Assembly: GCA_950054155.1 (NCBI GenBank)
Contig: CATLOT010000003.1
Location: 1 to 64,000 of the forward strand
Direction of reading: 5' to 3'
Length of the DNA: 64,000 nucleotides
Source: an uncultured Bacteriovoracaceae bacterium
GTDB taxonomy: Bacteria; Bdellovibrionota; Bacteriovoracia; Bacteriovoracales; Bacteriovoracaceae
Shown here: in pieces, positions 16,107 through 25,000 of the stretch
Layout of the letters: every line of letters starts with the position of its first letter
How positions within the stretch are numbered: position 1 is the first letter of the stretch
Notes under the pieces: model-generated
Told to the model about the DNA's origin: nothing
The model's database searches: none
What the model saw: the letters and a program-made list of their open reading frames with translations, nothing else
Made by a program: the position numbers and the translations under genes

Positions 16107-17243
16107 CTAAGCTGCACTTACCCCCCTCTCATAGTGCTTCCACTCAAGCTCTTTCCCATGATAAAATACTCTAGTATCGCCATTAGGGTATTTCCTGACC
16201 TCAACCTGCTTCTTAAAGAGAGACTCACTAAATCCGTGATCAAGGAGTAAATAGTTTCCATCAATACTTAAAATCTCACCACTCTGAACCACACGGGGGG
16301 TTCTTACTGTAAAGGTTTCGTTTAGATCAACCTTCCCTGATAGAGGTTTGTAAGCTGTTTCTTTAGATTCCGGCTCAACTGCAAATTGAGCATTAAACTT
16401 ATCAATATAAACATCTTCTAAGAATCTATTTGCCTCCTCACAGTTTTCTATTTTATTAAGCCTAAGTTCGGATATAAGACGGCTTTGAAGCGTTCTAAAG
16501 GCCCTTTCTACTCTTCCCTTAGCCTGAGGTGAGTTAGCTTGAATTGGGATAATATCAAGTTCTCTCATCGCTCTATTCATATTAGAGAAACCAGATCTCT
16601 TTCCTCCCCCATAAATTCCAGCGTTGTCGGAGTACAAGATTTGAAAGGTTCCGTGTTTTTCAATAATTTTCTTAACGACCTCCATTGAAGCAAAGGTCGT
16701 CTCAGTCTTGGTAAATTTAGCTCCTAGAATCTTTCCAGTAGCATCGTCCATAGCAAGAGTTAAACAATGTGGGAGCTTATGAGAAAACCACCTGTGATGG
16801 CTTCCGTCGATTTGAACCATAATCCCTTCTTTTTCATATCTCTTTCTCATTGGGCGAGACTTTCTTGATCTTTTTACCTGAGGAGAGATTAAACAAGATG
16901 AGAGGAGAATATTTCTGATAGTCGAGTACGAAGAAATCTTCTCTAGTTCATCGCACTCTTTAAGTTTTTCAATAAAATGAACCAGATTTAGCCCAAAATA
17001 TCGATCACGATAGAGGTTGATTATTTTAAACCTTAGACCTGAGGAAATTTTATTACAAGGAGTACGTTTCTTATTTCCATGGAAAACAGATTGTATCCCA
17101 TCTTCTCTAAAAGCCTTAACTATTCTTCTAAACTGTCTTTCAGAAATCTCTAGGGCATTGCAGGCATCTTCGTAGTGAAGACCACCTCCTAGGTACTTTG
17201 AAATAATATCAACCCTGATTTGTTGCTTTGTGGTAAGATTCAT
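16107..17243 (-). CDS. ISNCY (IS1202-like) family DDE transposase
   Basis: 378 residues. N-terminal HTH (EDACNALEISERQFRRIVKAF) followed by an rve-type integrase core with catalytic Asp146 (QIDGSHHRWF), Asp206 (YSDNAGIYG) and Glu246 (GRVERAFRTL). The C-terminal beta domain is typical of ISNCY transposases. The catalytic triad is complete and the frame intact, so it may be active. Its start is close to the right terminal repeat, as usual; the large gap on the other side is filled by the toxin cargo. Confidence 0.88.
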   Translation of the reverse strand: MNLTTKQQIRVDIISKYLGGGLHYEDACNALEISERQFRRIVKAFREDGIQSVFHGNKKRTPCNKISSGLRFKIINLYRDRYFGLNLVHFIEKLKECDELEKISSYSTIRNILLSSCLISPQVKRSRKSRPMRKRYEKEGIMVQIDGSHHRWFSHKLPHCLTLAMDDATGKILGAKFTKTETTFASMEVVKKIIEKHGTFQILYSDNAGIYGGGKRSGFSNMNRAMRELDIIPIQANSPQAKGRVERAFRTLQSRLISELRLNKIENCEEANRFLEDVYIDKFNAQFAVEPESKETAYKPLSGKVDLNETFTVRTPRVVQSGEILSIDGNYLLLDHGFSESLFKKQVEVRKYPNGDTRVFYHGKELEWKHYERGVSAA

Positions 17244-17343
17244 CCAATGACTCCTTTAATTGCACCCCACTATTGTAATGGAGCTTTGAGTCGGACAATC
17301 TCCCTTGTTATAAGACGCATGACATTTTTGCTACATACCTACA

Positions 17344-17360
17344 CAAAGGCCTCTACATTG
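17344..17360. repeat. 17-bp direct repeat flanking the insertion, right copy
   Basis: Second copy of CAAAGGCCTCTACATTG (see 14106-14122), 42 bp outside the right AATCT duplication and just upstream of the NYN gene promoter. Confidence 0.7.
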
Positions 17361-17413
17361 ATGGCCCTGACACACTCTAAGCCCTATAATCAATCAAAAA
17401 AGGAAAATAACAC

Positions 17414-17962
17414 ATGAACGAAACAACCATTCAAGGTGTAAAAATCAGCCAAAGCGTGGCCATCCTGATCGATGGAAATAATATTGAAAGATCAATTCAC
17501 TCCATTACCAAGAATAATAGCTCCATGCTTAATTTTGATACCCTCATCCCTAAACTCCTCGACAATAGAGGACTCAACCGTCTTGTTTATTTTAGAGAAG
17601 GTAAGAATATTTCAAGTAAGCTGCGTGAGAGACTTCATTCTAACTTTCACGGCTCTGTTAGACCTTGCCACAAATCAGCTGATATCCCGCTCTCAATTAA
17701 AGCGACTCAACTTTCAGACAAAGTCGATACCATTATTATCATGTCGGGTGACTCAGACTATATCGAACTCGTGCGCCACCTGGTTAATGAGGGTGTCCGA
17801 GTAGAGATTGCAGCGGTAGAAAATACAACTAGCCAACTTTTAGTAGATGAAGCTGACTATTTTCATCCTATTACAGAAGAAGATTGGTTCACCCTCAATC
17901 CAAAACCAGCAAAGAAAGGGACCCGTAAGAAGGCCCCTCGAAAGAAAAAGAAAACAGACTAA
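17414..17962 (+). CDS. NYN-domain (PIN-like) RNase
   Basis: 182 residues. The NYN/LabA fold is shown by VAILIDGNNIERS (first acidic residue), a TQLSDKVDT region, SGDSDYIELVRHL (second acidic site) and ADYFHPI at the end. Members are metal-dependent RNases or RNA-binding proteins. A very basic tail (KKGTRKKAPRKKKK, about 168-181) suggests nucleic-acid binding. A TATAAT at 17385-17390 and AAGGA before the ATG mark its promoter and start. The insertion element has landed about 110 bp upstream, outside the -10 region. Confidence 0.75.
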   Translation: MNETTIQGVKISQSVAILIDGNNIERSIHSITKNNSSMLNFDTLIPKLLDNRGLNRLVYFREGKNISSKLRERLHSNFHGSVRPCHKSADIPLSIKATQLSDKVDTIIIMSGDSDYIELVRHLVNEGVRVEIAAVENTTSQLLVDEADYFHPITEEDWFTLNPKPAKKGTRKKAPRKKKKTD

Positions 17963-17979
17963 GTTCTTAAGCCTGTCTT
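17951..17979 (-). terminator. Terminator hairpin in the overlap of convergent 3' ends
   Basis: Read on the minus strand, AAGACAGGCTTAAG pairs with CTTAGTCTGTTTT (a few G-U pairs, one bulge, two-base loop) and is followed by a T-rich run provided by the lysine codons of the NYN gene tail. It ends the formate/nitrite-channel transcript inside the coding sequence of its neighbour. Confidence 0.6.
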
Positions 17980-18809
17980 ATATGTCCATAATTAAGGCAG
18001 GCTACAAAGAGACTTCCGCCGATAAGATTTCCAATAATTGCTGAAACCAGAAAAACGAAAGCTGGGCCTATATCGTGAAACCCATTGGATAAGAGTCCTA
18101 ACCACACCTCGGCGCTCCCTGCAATACAGTGGTGAAGACCACCAATGCCTATTAGGAAAGTTCCAATATAGATACTTATCATCTGTGAACCCGTTGATGT
18201 CGTGCCTAGAATGAGCCATCCACACTGGGCCATTAGCCAGCCTGCTAAGATAGCACTAGCAAAAACTTCTAGGGATGTGTTTTGGATAAGATGATGAAAG
18301 ACCTCTTGGTATTGAGCTTGTAAAGCAATGACGGGGTTTGCAACATGAATAAGAAGCGAACAAAGTAGAGTCCCTACAATATTACCAATAAGAACAATGG
18401 CCCAAATACTTAGGATATTGGGAAGTTTCACCTTCCCCTCTAAGAAGGGATAGACAGCCCTTGCTGTGTGCTCAGTAAAGAGTTGCGTCCTTGATAGGAT
18501 ACAAACCACAAATCCTAGCGGATAAAATAGCGCCTTAATGAGCCTTTCAAAATAAGGACTCGAGCCCTCAGGAACCAGTCCCTGAGCAAATCCAACACTC
18601 AAGCCGACAAAGCCCAGAATCAAACCGGCGGCGATGGCAGAGAGAAAGAGAGAGAATTTTGTTCTTTCAAACTGCTCCATCCCTTCAAAAATAGCAGCAT
18701 CAAGAATATCATCGGGATGGCGCAGAGTTTCGTCATTACGTTTAATGACAACTGGAGTATAGTGACGATCTTCAAGCTTTCTTTCTTCACTTCTTTTCAT
18801 ATTCTCCAT
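17967..18809 (-). CDS. Formate/nitrite transporter family channel
   Basis: 280 residues with six transmembrane helices in the FNT pattern: EQFERTKFSL before helix 1, SRTQLFTEHT in the first re-entrant region (Omega loop), and GLHHCIAGSAE near helix 5, with the conserved pore His. It conducts formate, nitrite, hydrosulfide or short carboxylates. A cytoplasmic N-terminus of about 45 residues is longer than usual. It overlaps the histidine-kinase gene by 23 bases, so it is made as the last gene of the signalling operon and its activity may be tied to that system. Confidence 0.85.
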   Translation of the reverse strand: MENMKRSEERKLEDRHYTPVVIKRNDETLRHPDDILDAAIFEGMEQFERTKFSLFLSAIAAGLILGFVGLSVGFAQGLVPEGSSPYFERLIKALFYPLGFVVCILSRTQLFTEHTARAVYPFLEGKVKLPNILSIWAIVLIGNIVGTLLCSLLIHVANPVIALQAQYQEVFHHLIQNTSLEVFASAILAGWLMAQCGWLILGTTSTGSQMISIYIGTFLIGIGGLHHCIAGSAEVWLGLLSNGFHDIGPAFVFLVSAIIGNLIGGSLFVACLNYGHIRQA

Positions 18810-20949
18810 CCTTTGCTGATCTTAATCTTTTTAAGATCTCATTTTTAAGGTTAAGCGCACTCTCTTCTTTCTGATTGCCACAGGCCTCTTCTAGCTGAGC
18901 GCCCAATTGACCAATTTCTACAAATCCATAATTCTTACTACTTCCCTTTAAATTGTGGCCACACCTCTTCATGTCGAGCAGAGTCTCTGCTTTCTCAAGG
19001 GCTGAGTATTGCTCATTTAAGAAGAAGCCCTTCTTTTGCTGAAGCTTTGCCAGTATTCTCTTTTCAAAGTCATCCGCTTCAACTTCCTTAGCCTTGACCT
19101 CAAGAGCATCAAGGCTAAAGTCTTTAAGTATAGCGTTTAGAGATTTAGGATCTAAGGGTTTAGTAAGAATATGGTTAAAGCCAGCAGCTCTCATTTTCTT
19201 AGCCTCAAGGTCTGAGCTATGGGCCGTAAAAGCAACAATCATTCCTTTGCGATTTCGAGGAAGTTTTTCAATGACACTAAAGCCATCCATTCCCGGCATT
19301 TGGATATCAAGAAAAGTGAGATCATACTCCTTCTCTTGATAGCTTTTTAAATAATCTTCTCCATGACTAAAGACATCAACCCAGTCAAAGCTTTGATTAA
19401 GGTATTCCGATAAAATAATTCGATTATCTTCACTATCATCTACGACCGCAACTCGCCCTCTCAATTGGAGATTAACTCTTCCCTCCCCTTTCTCTTCTTT
19501 AAAGAAGGGATCGAGGGGAAAAATTCTCTCACGCTCTTGAAGATCCTCTCCTGAGAGATCAGCAGTGGTAAAGAGAAGGACATTTTGACCGGGTTGGAGG
19601 GAAAGTGGGCGAATATCATCACTTATAACTTTTGAAGCCTCTTCAAGTGAGCTCACCTTAAATCCATGAAAGCGCGCCCAATCCGATAGTTTCGGGTCTC
19701 CAACAACAGCAAGTGGAATATCATTAAATGAAAAATCCTTTGACGCTTTTGCTTCACTTTTCTTAACGGATAATTCAACCCAGAAGGTCGATCCCTTATC
19801 CACCTCAGATTCAACAGAGATACTCGCTCCGATAATATGAGCATAATCTTTAGCTATCGAAAGGCCTAGGCCTGCCCCACCGTACTTTCTCTTCACACTT
19901 GAATCACTTTGCTCAAACTCATCGAAAATAATTTCGACCTTATCTTTAGGAATACCTTTTCCTGTGTCGCGAATCCAAAACTTTATTCCTGATTTCGTGG
20001 GCATTACTCCAAACTCTATAAATCCCCTCTCGGTGAATTTAAGACTATTGCCGATAAGGTTAATAAGAACATGGCGTAGATAAATAACATCAACTTCTAT
20101 TGAAGCTGGAGTGTCGGGGTGAATATAGAGATAAAAAGGTAAACCCTTATCGTAAGCACTTGAAGACATCAAAGAGCTGATCTCATAGGTTAATTCAGAG
20201 ATCGAGTTCATGGCCTTGGCGTTTTTTTTCCAAGCATGACCTCTTTCACTATAGAGGATAACATTCGTGAGAAAGCTTAAAAGGGAGCGCGCGCTTGTCT
20301 TCGCGCGCTTGAGATAGTCTTTTTGCACATTATTCAATTCATGAGCTTCAACAAGACTAAGCATTCCTAAGATGGCGTTCATTGGATTCTTAATTTCATG
20401 ACTTACCTTGCTAAAGAAATCATTTCTTGCCTTTGTCTCAGCCTCTAAGGATTTAATCGCTGGACTAAAAATAAAGACGGACTCAAGATAGAGAGCTAAG
20501 AAAATAAGCGAGAGAAGGATGATTTCGAGGTACTCTAAGAATTTAAATTCCTCGGCAATTTTATCTTCTTGGCTCATTAATGTTTTTTGAAGAGAAGAAT
20601 TAAAACTAGAGAGAAGCTCATCAAGGAGCTGCTGCTTCTCTGCAAGAAAAGAAAGATTAAGCTCTGACTGAACAGACACTTCCTGTTCGATTTGTGTGAT
20701 TTGGCGAAGCAGTTCCTCTTTACCAAAATTAATATTAGCAGGAGTGAGAATTTTCTTGAGGTTCTTTAAAACTGACTGAGTCTCCCTTCTTCCTCGCTCA
20801 ACATCTGTGATCGTCTTTATATAGAGAATTTTTTCATAAACAATCTCTAAACGATCGTGAATAAGAAGACTTTGACTAAAGTTTTCAAAGTCATCCTTTA
20901 CTTTTTCTCGCTGGGTAGAAGAGACCATTGTCTCGGCAATAACGAGCAA
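18787..20949 (-). CDS. Membrane hybrid histidine kinase (HisKA-HATPase-REC-HPt)
   Basis: At least 720 residues: a sensor region with coiled coil between two membrane segments (second about 140-165), HisKA with SKVSHEIKNPMNAILG, HATPase with NLIGNSLKFTERG, DTGKGIPKD and GGAGLGLSIA, a receiver domain (VAVVDDSEDN, phospho-Asp in LTFLDIQMPGMDG) and a C-terminal HPt with CGHNLKGSSKNYGF. A full phosphorelay in one chain. The start is unclear: the frame from TTG at 20949 begins inside a hydrophobic helix, and the coding sense continues to about 21000 (SLSFRTRYVLALIIIGL) with no ATG; an ATT after AAAAGG at 20998-21000 is possible. Confidence 0.88.
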   Translation of the reverse strand: MLVIAETMVSSTQREKVKDDFENFSQSLLIHDRLEIVYEKILYIKTITDVERGRRETQSVLKNLKKILTPANINFGKEELLRQITQIEQEVSVQSELNLSFLAEKQQLLDELLSSFNSSLQKTLMSQEDKIAEEFKFLEYLEIILLSLIFLALYLESVFIFSPAIKSLEAETKARNDFFSKVSHEIKNPMNAILGMLSLVEAHELNNVQKDYLKRAKTSARSLLSFLTNVILYSERGHAWKKNAKAMNSISELTYEISSLMSSSAYDKGLPFYLYIHPDTPASIEVDVIYLRHVLINLIGNSLKFTERGFIEFGVMPTKSGIKFWIRDTGKGIPKDKVEIIFDEFEQSDSSVKRKYGGAGLGLSIAKDYAHIIGASISVESEVDKGSTFWVELSVKKSEAKASKDFSFNDIPLAVVGDPKLSDWARFHGFKVSSLEEASKVISDDIRPLSLQPGQNVLLFTTADLSGEDLQERERIFPLDPFFKEEKGEGRVNLQLRGRVAVVDDSEDNRIILSEYLNQSFDWVDVFSHGEDYLKSYQEKEYDLTFLDIQMPGMDGFSVIEKLPRNRKGMIVAFTAHSSDLEAKKMRAAGFNHILTKPLDPKSLNAILKDFSLDALEVKAKEVEADDFEKRILAKLQQKKGFFLNEQYSALEKAETLLDMKRCGHNLKGSSKNYGFVEIGQLGAQLEEACGNQKEESALNLKNEILKRLRSAKDGEYEKK

Positions 20950-21011
20950 CCCTATAATAATCAGAGCAAGAACGTAGCGAGTTCTAAAACTAAGAGAAAT
21001 CCTTTTAAAGT

Positions 21012-22010
21012 TTAGAATTTAACGACTCCTCCAAAACGAAGACGACTATACGAGCTTCCCTCATCGCGACTTACTCTTTCAAAACAGAGAAAGGGTAAGA
21101 TTCCGTTTTCATAAAGCGTTAGACGTGTCTCAAAGAGCATAAAATCACTTTCACTCGTGACTGGCGCTAGTCCTAAGTTAAAGGCCATTTGCTTGCGCTG
21201 ATACTCAACTCCAAATTGAGGAATAACAATAAATCGACCAGATAAGCTTCCTGACTCAATTCGCGAGCTTAGCTTACCGAATAAGGAAAGGGGGCTATTC
21301 TTACTGTAACTTCCAATCAATGAGAGATCATTAATCTTATCACCACCTGAAACAGAAACTAGCGAAAGATCCCCTTCAACACTAAGATCGACACCATTCT
21401 TAGAGTACAGTGCTCGTCCCACAATCACATTAGCACTTGTTGTTTCTCGTGAAAGGTAGCGCGTGAGAGAGCCACCAATATAAGTATTCTTAAAAAAAGA
21501 AGGCTCTTTTATTTCAATTTTCTTTTTAGCGATTCTCCCTGGTGGTTTGTAGGTGCAACTTTTAAGGGTCCAAACAGACCATTGGCTCTGCCTCTCAGCC
21601 ACCTTACAGTCACTTTCAACAAAGACCTTTTTGGCCTTGGGCTTTATGCGAATCAGAATATTTCCGTGACTGAGTATTTTCTCATTCCCCATGATACTAA
21701 AGGGATAATTGGCGCGACCGTCTTTAAGAGGAAGGAGTGAATGGCGCCCTACCCTAATGATCTTAAGATCCTGCGCTTCTCTTAACTGATAGTTACTCGG
21801 AAGTTCCATGGCCAAGAAGAGTTTTAACCCTTCCTTTTCCTCTAACTTAACAAAATGAGACCACTGCGGTCTTACAGAATTCTTCCCTTTGAAAATAACT
21901 TCAACGTCAGCTTCATACTCCTCAGGGTTAACAAGAATTTCTCCTCTCACCTGAAGGGGGATGAATAAAAACAATAGAAGAAGAATTACTTTATTAATTT
22001 TCCAGTTCAT
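21012..22010 (-). CDS. Secreted beta-barrel-like hypothetical protein
   Basis: 332 residues with a signal peptide ending near LQVRG (residue 23). The second half alternates polar and hydrophobic residues and ends in RLRFGGVVKF, a terminal aromatic typical of outer-membrane strands. No family recognised. It sits between the NtrC-type regulator (17-base overlap) and the hybrid kinase, so it may be part of the same sensing pathway, for example as an outer-membrane sensor component. Confidence 0.55.
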   Translation of the reverse strand: MNWKINKVILLLLFLFIPLQVRGEILVNPEEYEADVEVIFKGKNSVRPQWSHFVKLEEKEGLKLFLAMELPSNYQLREAQDLKIIRVGRHSLLPLKDGRANYPFSIMGNEKILSHGNILIRIKPKAKKVFVESDCKVAERQSQWSVWTLKSCTYKPPGRIAKKKIEIKEPSFFKNTYIGGSLTRYLSRETTSANVIVGRALYSKNGVDLSVEGDLSLVSVSGGDKINDLSLIGSYSKNSPLSLFGKLSSRIESGSLSGRFIVIPQFGVEYQRKQMAFNLGLAPVTSESDFMLFETRLTLYENGILPFLCFERVSRDEGSSYSRLRFGGVVKF

Positions 22011-23346
22011 ACTCTTTTATTTTTCGATAAAGCGTTTTTCTATTCACCCCTAAAACTTGAGCGATCTTTTCTTTTGAAAAATCCTTTTCAAGGAAAAGCT
22101 TTGCAATATAAATCTTTTCTAACTCTTTTAAACTTGGCCAGTCTTTAAATGTCAGGCGAAAGTCAAGTTCCTCTTTATGGACTGGAATATTATTAAAAAC
22201 CAAGTCTTCTTCCTGAAGAATGATTCCATCGCCCATCAGAAGAGCTCGTCTAATAGTATTCTCAAACTCCCGAACATTTCCAGGCCAATAGTGCTCCTGA
22301 AGTTTAATGAGAGCTTCCTTTGATAGTTTAATATTCTTTTTACTGTAGCGTTTTCTAAAAAAACTAAAGAAGAGATCAATATCGTCTCTTCGCTCTCTTA
22401 ACGGGGGTATGTGGACATTAAAGACACTTAGGCGGTAATAGAGATCTTCTCTAAAACCACCATTTAGAATCTCATTATTGATGTCCTTGTGAGTGGCAGC
22501 GATGATTCTAACATCGATACTTATCTCTTCATTCTCCCCAATTCTCTTAACCTTACCTTCTTGAAGTACGCGAAGAAGTTTTGACTGTAAGTTAAGAGGC
22601 ATATCACCGATTTCATCAAGGAGAAGTGTCCCGCCATTGGCCGCGATAAAAAGGCCCTCCCTATTTTCAGTAGCTCCACTAAAAGCCCCCTTCTTATGAC
22701 CAAATAATTCTGATTCTAAAAGATTCTCAGGGATACTTGCACAATTGAGAGCGAGAAAAGGCTTATCGGCCCTTTGGCTTAGGCGGTGGACTTCTTTTGA
22801 GAGAACTTCTTTTCCTGTTCCCGTTTCACCAGTTATTAACAATGGGGCATCAGTGGGAGAAACCTTTTCAACGAGCCTTTTAAGCTTAAGCATCTCTTTG
22901 GTTTCCCCATAGAGAAAGCCACTCTTTTCAGTGCTTTTTTTAATTTTCTTATTGAGGGTTTCAAAAGACTTTCTAAAGTTCAGATGCTGAATGGCCCTTT
23001 TAAAGACAAGCATCATTTCCTTGGGGTTAACAGGCTTGGTCACATAATCAAGAGCACCCATCTCAAGGGCATTAACAGCAACTTCACTACTGCCATTTGC
23101 AGTCACAAGGATAAAGGGGATCTCGCTATCCTCTTCTTTAAGCTTTTTTAAAAGATCGAGACCATTCATTTCAGGAAGGGTGTAATCACAGACAAAGACA
23201 CATTTTTCCTTGGTCTCACTCCACTTTTCTAAGGCCGCCTCCCCATCTTCAAAGGCAAGATAAGGGTAGTCGAGCTCTTCACAAAGGGTTTCAAGAAGAG
23301 TTAAGGCCGTGGGGTCATCGTCTATTAAATAAAATCTATAATTCAT
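21994..23346 (-). CDS. NtrC-family sigma-54-dependent response regulator
   Basis: 450 residues: receiver domain ([12 protein letters not shown] carries the phospho-Asp), AAA+ domain with Walker [10 protein letters not shown], sigma-54 contact loop GAFSGA (variant of GAFTGA), Walker [12 protein letters not shown], arginine-finger region YYRLSVF, and a Fis-type HTH at the end ([20 protein letters not shown]). It should activate sigma-54 promoters on phosphorylation, most simply by the hybrid kinase two genes downstream. Perfect or near-perfect sigma-54 sites at 23453, 26834 and 42415 are candidate targets. Confidence 0.93.
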   Translation of the reverse strand: MNYRFYLIDDDPTALTLLETLCEELDYPYLAFEDGEAALEKWSETKEKCVFVCDYTLPEMNGLDLLKKLKEEDSEIPFILVTANGSSEVAVNALEMGALDYVTKPVNPKEMMLVFKRAIQHLNFRKSFETLNKKIKKSTEKSGFLYGETKEMLKLKRLVEKVSPTDAPLLITGETGTGKEVLSKEVHRLSQRADKPFLALNCASIPENLLESELFGHKKGAFSGATENREGLFIAANGGTLLLDEIGDMPLNLQSKLLRVLQEGKVKRIGENEEISIDVRIIAATHKDINNEILNGGFREDLYYRLSVFNVHIPPLRERRDDIDLFFSFFRKRYSKKNIKLSKEALIKLQEHYWPGNVREFENTIRRALLMGDGIILQEEDLVFNNIPVHKEELDFRLTFKDWPSLKELEKIYIAKLFLEKDFSKEKIAQVLGVNRKTLYRKIKEYELEN

Positions 23347-23452
23347 CAGACCATCCTAACATGTCCCATTTATACCCGCTACATTGTCCAATTTTGCCTC
23401 ACTTAAAAGAGAGATACAAGCGTAAGTATTAAAAAACACGTTAGATATCAGT

Positions 23453-23468
23453 TGGCATAGGAAATGCA
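23453..23468 (+). promoter_or_regulatory. Sigma-54 promoter of the receiver-domain gene
   Basis: TGGCAT, five bases, then ATGCA gives the invariant GG and GC with 10 bases between. It lies 36 bp before the chosen ATG (23504) of the receiver gene and is divergent from the NtrC-type activator gene. Confidence 0.65.
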
Positions 23469-23503
23469 CTATTTCTAGTAACGAGCTAACCATGGAGGTT
23501 CTT

Positions 23504-24010
23504 ATGTCTCAACTTGCTGAAAAAATAGTGGAAATGGAATTCCAAGAAAACGCCGACGGCGACGAGAGAATTTTATTCGACAATAAAGATCTGGAATTTA
23601 TCTCAAAACACGATCCCTACAAAAGGGTCCTCTTAGTTGAGGATGATTATGGGCAGTTTCAAATACTCAAGGAGATTCTCACCGAAATCAACCATGAGGT
23701 CGAAATTGACTGGGCCCCTGAAGGCGGAATGGCCTTAGCCCAGATTGCTCAGGCCCAAGAAAGGGAGGATGAACGGGAATACGATCTGGTTATTCTGGAC
23801 GTCTTTCTGCGCAACAACAGTCGTGGTACCGACATCCTCCCCCTCTTGGTCAATACTCTCCCAAAACTAAAGGTCATCCTTATTTCGGGTTATTCAAGAG
23901 CAGAGATTAAACGAGAGGAACCCCTGATAAATTATGGCCTCAACTTTATTCAAAAGCCGATAGATATAAGTAAGTTCTATCGTATCGCTAAACCCATTTT
24001 GAGCGAATAG
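23504..24010 (+). CDS. Stand-alone receiver-domain protein
   Basis: 168 residues from ATG 23504, preceded by GGAGG at 23494-23498; the in-frame ATG at 23492 overlaps that site. After a 40-residue N-terminal extension comes a CheY-like receiver: RVLLVEDDYGQF, phospho-Asp in LVILDVFLRNN, the ISGYSR position and IQKPIDI with the conserved Lys. No output domain. Driven by a sigma-54 site and divergent from an NtrC-type regulator, it probably belongs to the same phosphorelay, perhaps as a feedback sink. Confidence 0.8.
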   Translation: MSQLAEKIVEMEFQENADGDERILFDNKDLEFISKHDPYKRVLLVEDDYGQFQILKEILTEINHEVEIDWAPEGGMALAQIAQAQEREDEREYDLVILDVFLRNNSRGTDILPLLVNTLPKLKVILISGYSRAEIKREEPLINYGLNFIQKPIDISKFYRIAKPILSE

Positions 24011-24020
24011 GGAGAGAGCT

Positions 24021-24353
24021 ATGCAACTGTACACACACCAAGAAGAACTTAATGAATGTGAAGACCTAAAGAAAGAGTTTCTCACTCTTTTATGGGAGAG
24101 AGATCACATTACAAGTCGCCTTAGCAATCGCGTTCGCCCTCTGCCCCTAGAATTAAGGACCAAGGTCGACGAGGACTTTAGTAAGATCAATGGACTACTG
24201 AGTATTTGCGATGACAAATTTATAAAAATGAGAGATTCAGATTTTTGGGAAACCGAAATTCTCACCGTAGACCTTCACTTCTTCTTAGAGAAAATAAAAT
24301 CTTATGTTGAAGAGATAAAGAAGACTTCGGGAATAAGAATTACTCCCTACTAA
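24021..24353 (+). CDS. Small helical hypothetical protein
   Basis: 110 residues, no signal peptide, mostly helical and charged, no recognised motif. It begins 10 bases after the receiver gene with GGGAGAG ahead of the ATG, so it shares the sigma-54 transcript and may work with the receiver protein. Confidence 0.6.
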   Translation: MQLYTHQEELNECEDLKKEFLTLLWERDHITSRLSNRVRPLPLELRTKVDEDFSKINGLLSICDDKFIKMRDSDFWETEILTVDLHFFLEKIKSYVEEIKKTSGIRITPY

Positions 24354-24358
24354 CGTCA

Positions 24359-25000
24359 CTAGAAATCTATTCTTAGGACCCCATGTTTGGGGTCCGCTTC
24401 TCTTCTTATTCTATCGTTATAGCCCTCTAAGAGATTAGAGTATTTAACAAAGGCTTCTTCACCGTAGCGCTCTTTAAAAAGCTTGAGGTATTCGCCGCGA
24501 ATTCGCTCTTCATTTTCAACCATCTCTGCGGTGGGACTATAGCTGTATGAACTGCCTTTCTCTTGGGCCATTCGATTATGGAATTCCTGAAAAGCTTCAA
24601 CGCGATCCTCTTCAAAACCATCTCTCATCATAAGATAATCTTCATAGTCTTCTTCACTTAGCTTAAGTTCATTGAGAAAGAGGTTCTTCGTATCCTTGTC
24701 CCACTCTTCTTCATAGTGGGCAAGAAGCTCGTCAAGTTCCTCTACTTCCTCTTCACTAAGGGCTTCAGGAAAAGAGGACTTTGGACTAGAGGAGACAGGC
24801 GCTGCTTTCTTAGGGGCACCTTTACTATCCTCTGTTTTTACTAAGGGCTCTTTGTTTTTAGCAGTGGGCTTTTCTTCTTGATCTAATGGCAGAGAAATAT
24901 CACTTTCAACAAGAATCTCAGGTGGCTGTTGAGAGAAGAAGTAAACCACTCCTAAGGTCAATATTAATATGAGAGAAAGTGCGGCGACAATTTTTTTCAT
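24359..25000 (-). CDS. Membrane-anchored acidic hypothetical protein
   Basis: 213 residues: an N-terminal hydrophobic anchor (about residues 4-23), a Pro/Lys/Ser-rich linker (45-75) and an acidic helical region rich in Glu with repeated EE pairs. No family recognised. The ATG overlaps the stop of the di-heme cytochrome gene by 4 bases, so they are translated together and it may be an accessory of that enzyme. Confidence 0.6.
   Translation of the reverse strand: MKKIVAALSLILILTLGVVYFFSQQPPEILVESDISLPLDQEEKPTAKNKEPLVKTEDSKGAPKKAAPVSSSPKSSFPEALSEEEVEELDELLAHYEEEWDKDTKNLFLNELKLSEEDYEDYLMMRDGFEEDRVEAFQEFHNRMAQEKGSSYSYSPTAEMVENEERIRGEYLKLFKERYGEEAFVKYSNLLEGYNDRIRREADPKHGVLRIDF
24376..24395. terminator. 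Hairpin inside the 3' coding end
   Basis: GGACCCCA pairs with TGGGGTCC around a four-base loop, a perfect 8-bp stem. It lies within the last codons of the minus-strand gene (24359-25000), just past the stop of the convergent gene at 24353, so it may stop transcription from the left. Confidence 0.55.

Larger units (their letters stand above)
14168..17296. mobile_element. 3.13 kb ISNCY/IS1202-type element carrying a toxin-immunity pair
   Basis: The ends are GTCCGA (14168-14173) and TCGGAC (17291-17296), perfect 6-bp terminal inverted repeats, flanked by a 5-bp direct duplication AATCT at 14163-14167 and 17297-17301. The transposase gene starts 53 bp inside the right end. The left 1.9 kb is cargo: a secreted polymorphic-toxin-like gene and a small acidic partner. 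Removing the element and one AATCT rejoins a plausible intergenic sequence. Five-bp duplications are known for some IS1202-group elements. Short terminal repeats leave some doubt about the left end. Confidence 0.65.

Noticed and set aside
16085-17297. A simple 1.2 kb insertion sequence ending at TGTC just after the transposase stop
   Set aside because: The match between TGTC at about 16100 and the right end is only a few bases and no target duplication fits, whereas the ends at 14168 and 17296 have 6-bp inverted repeats and a 5-bp duplication.
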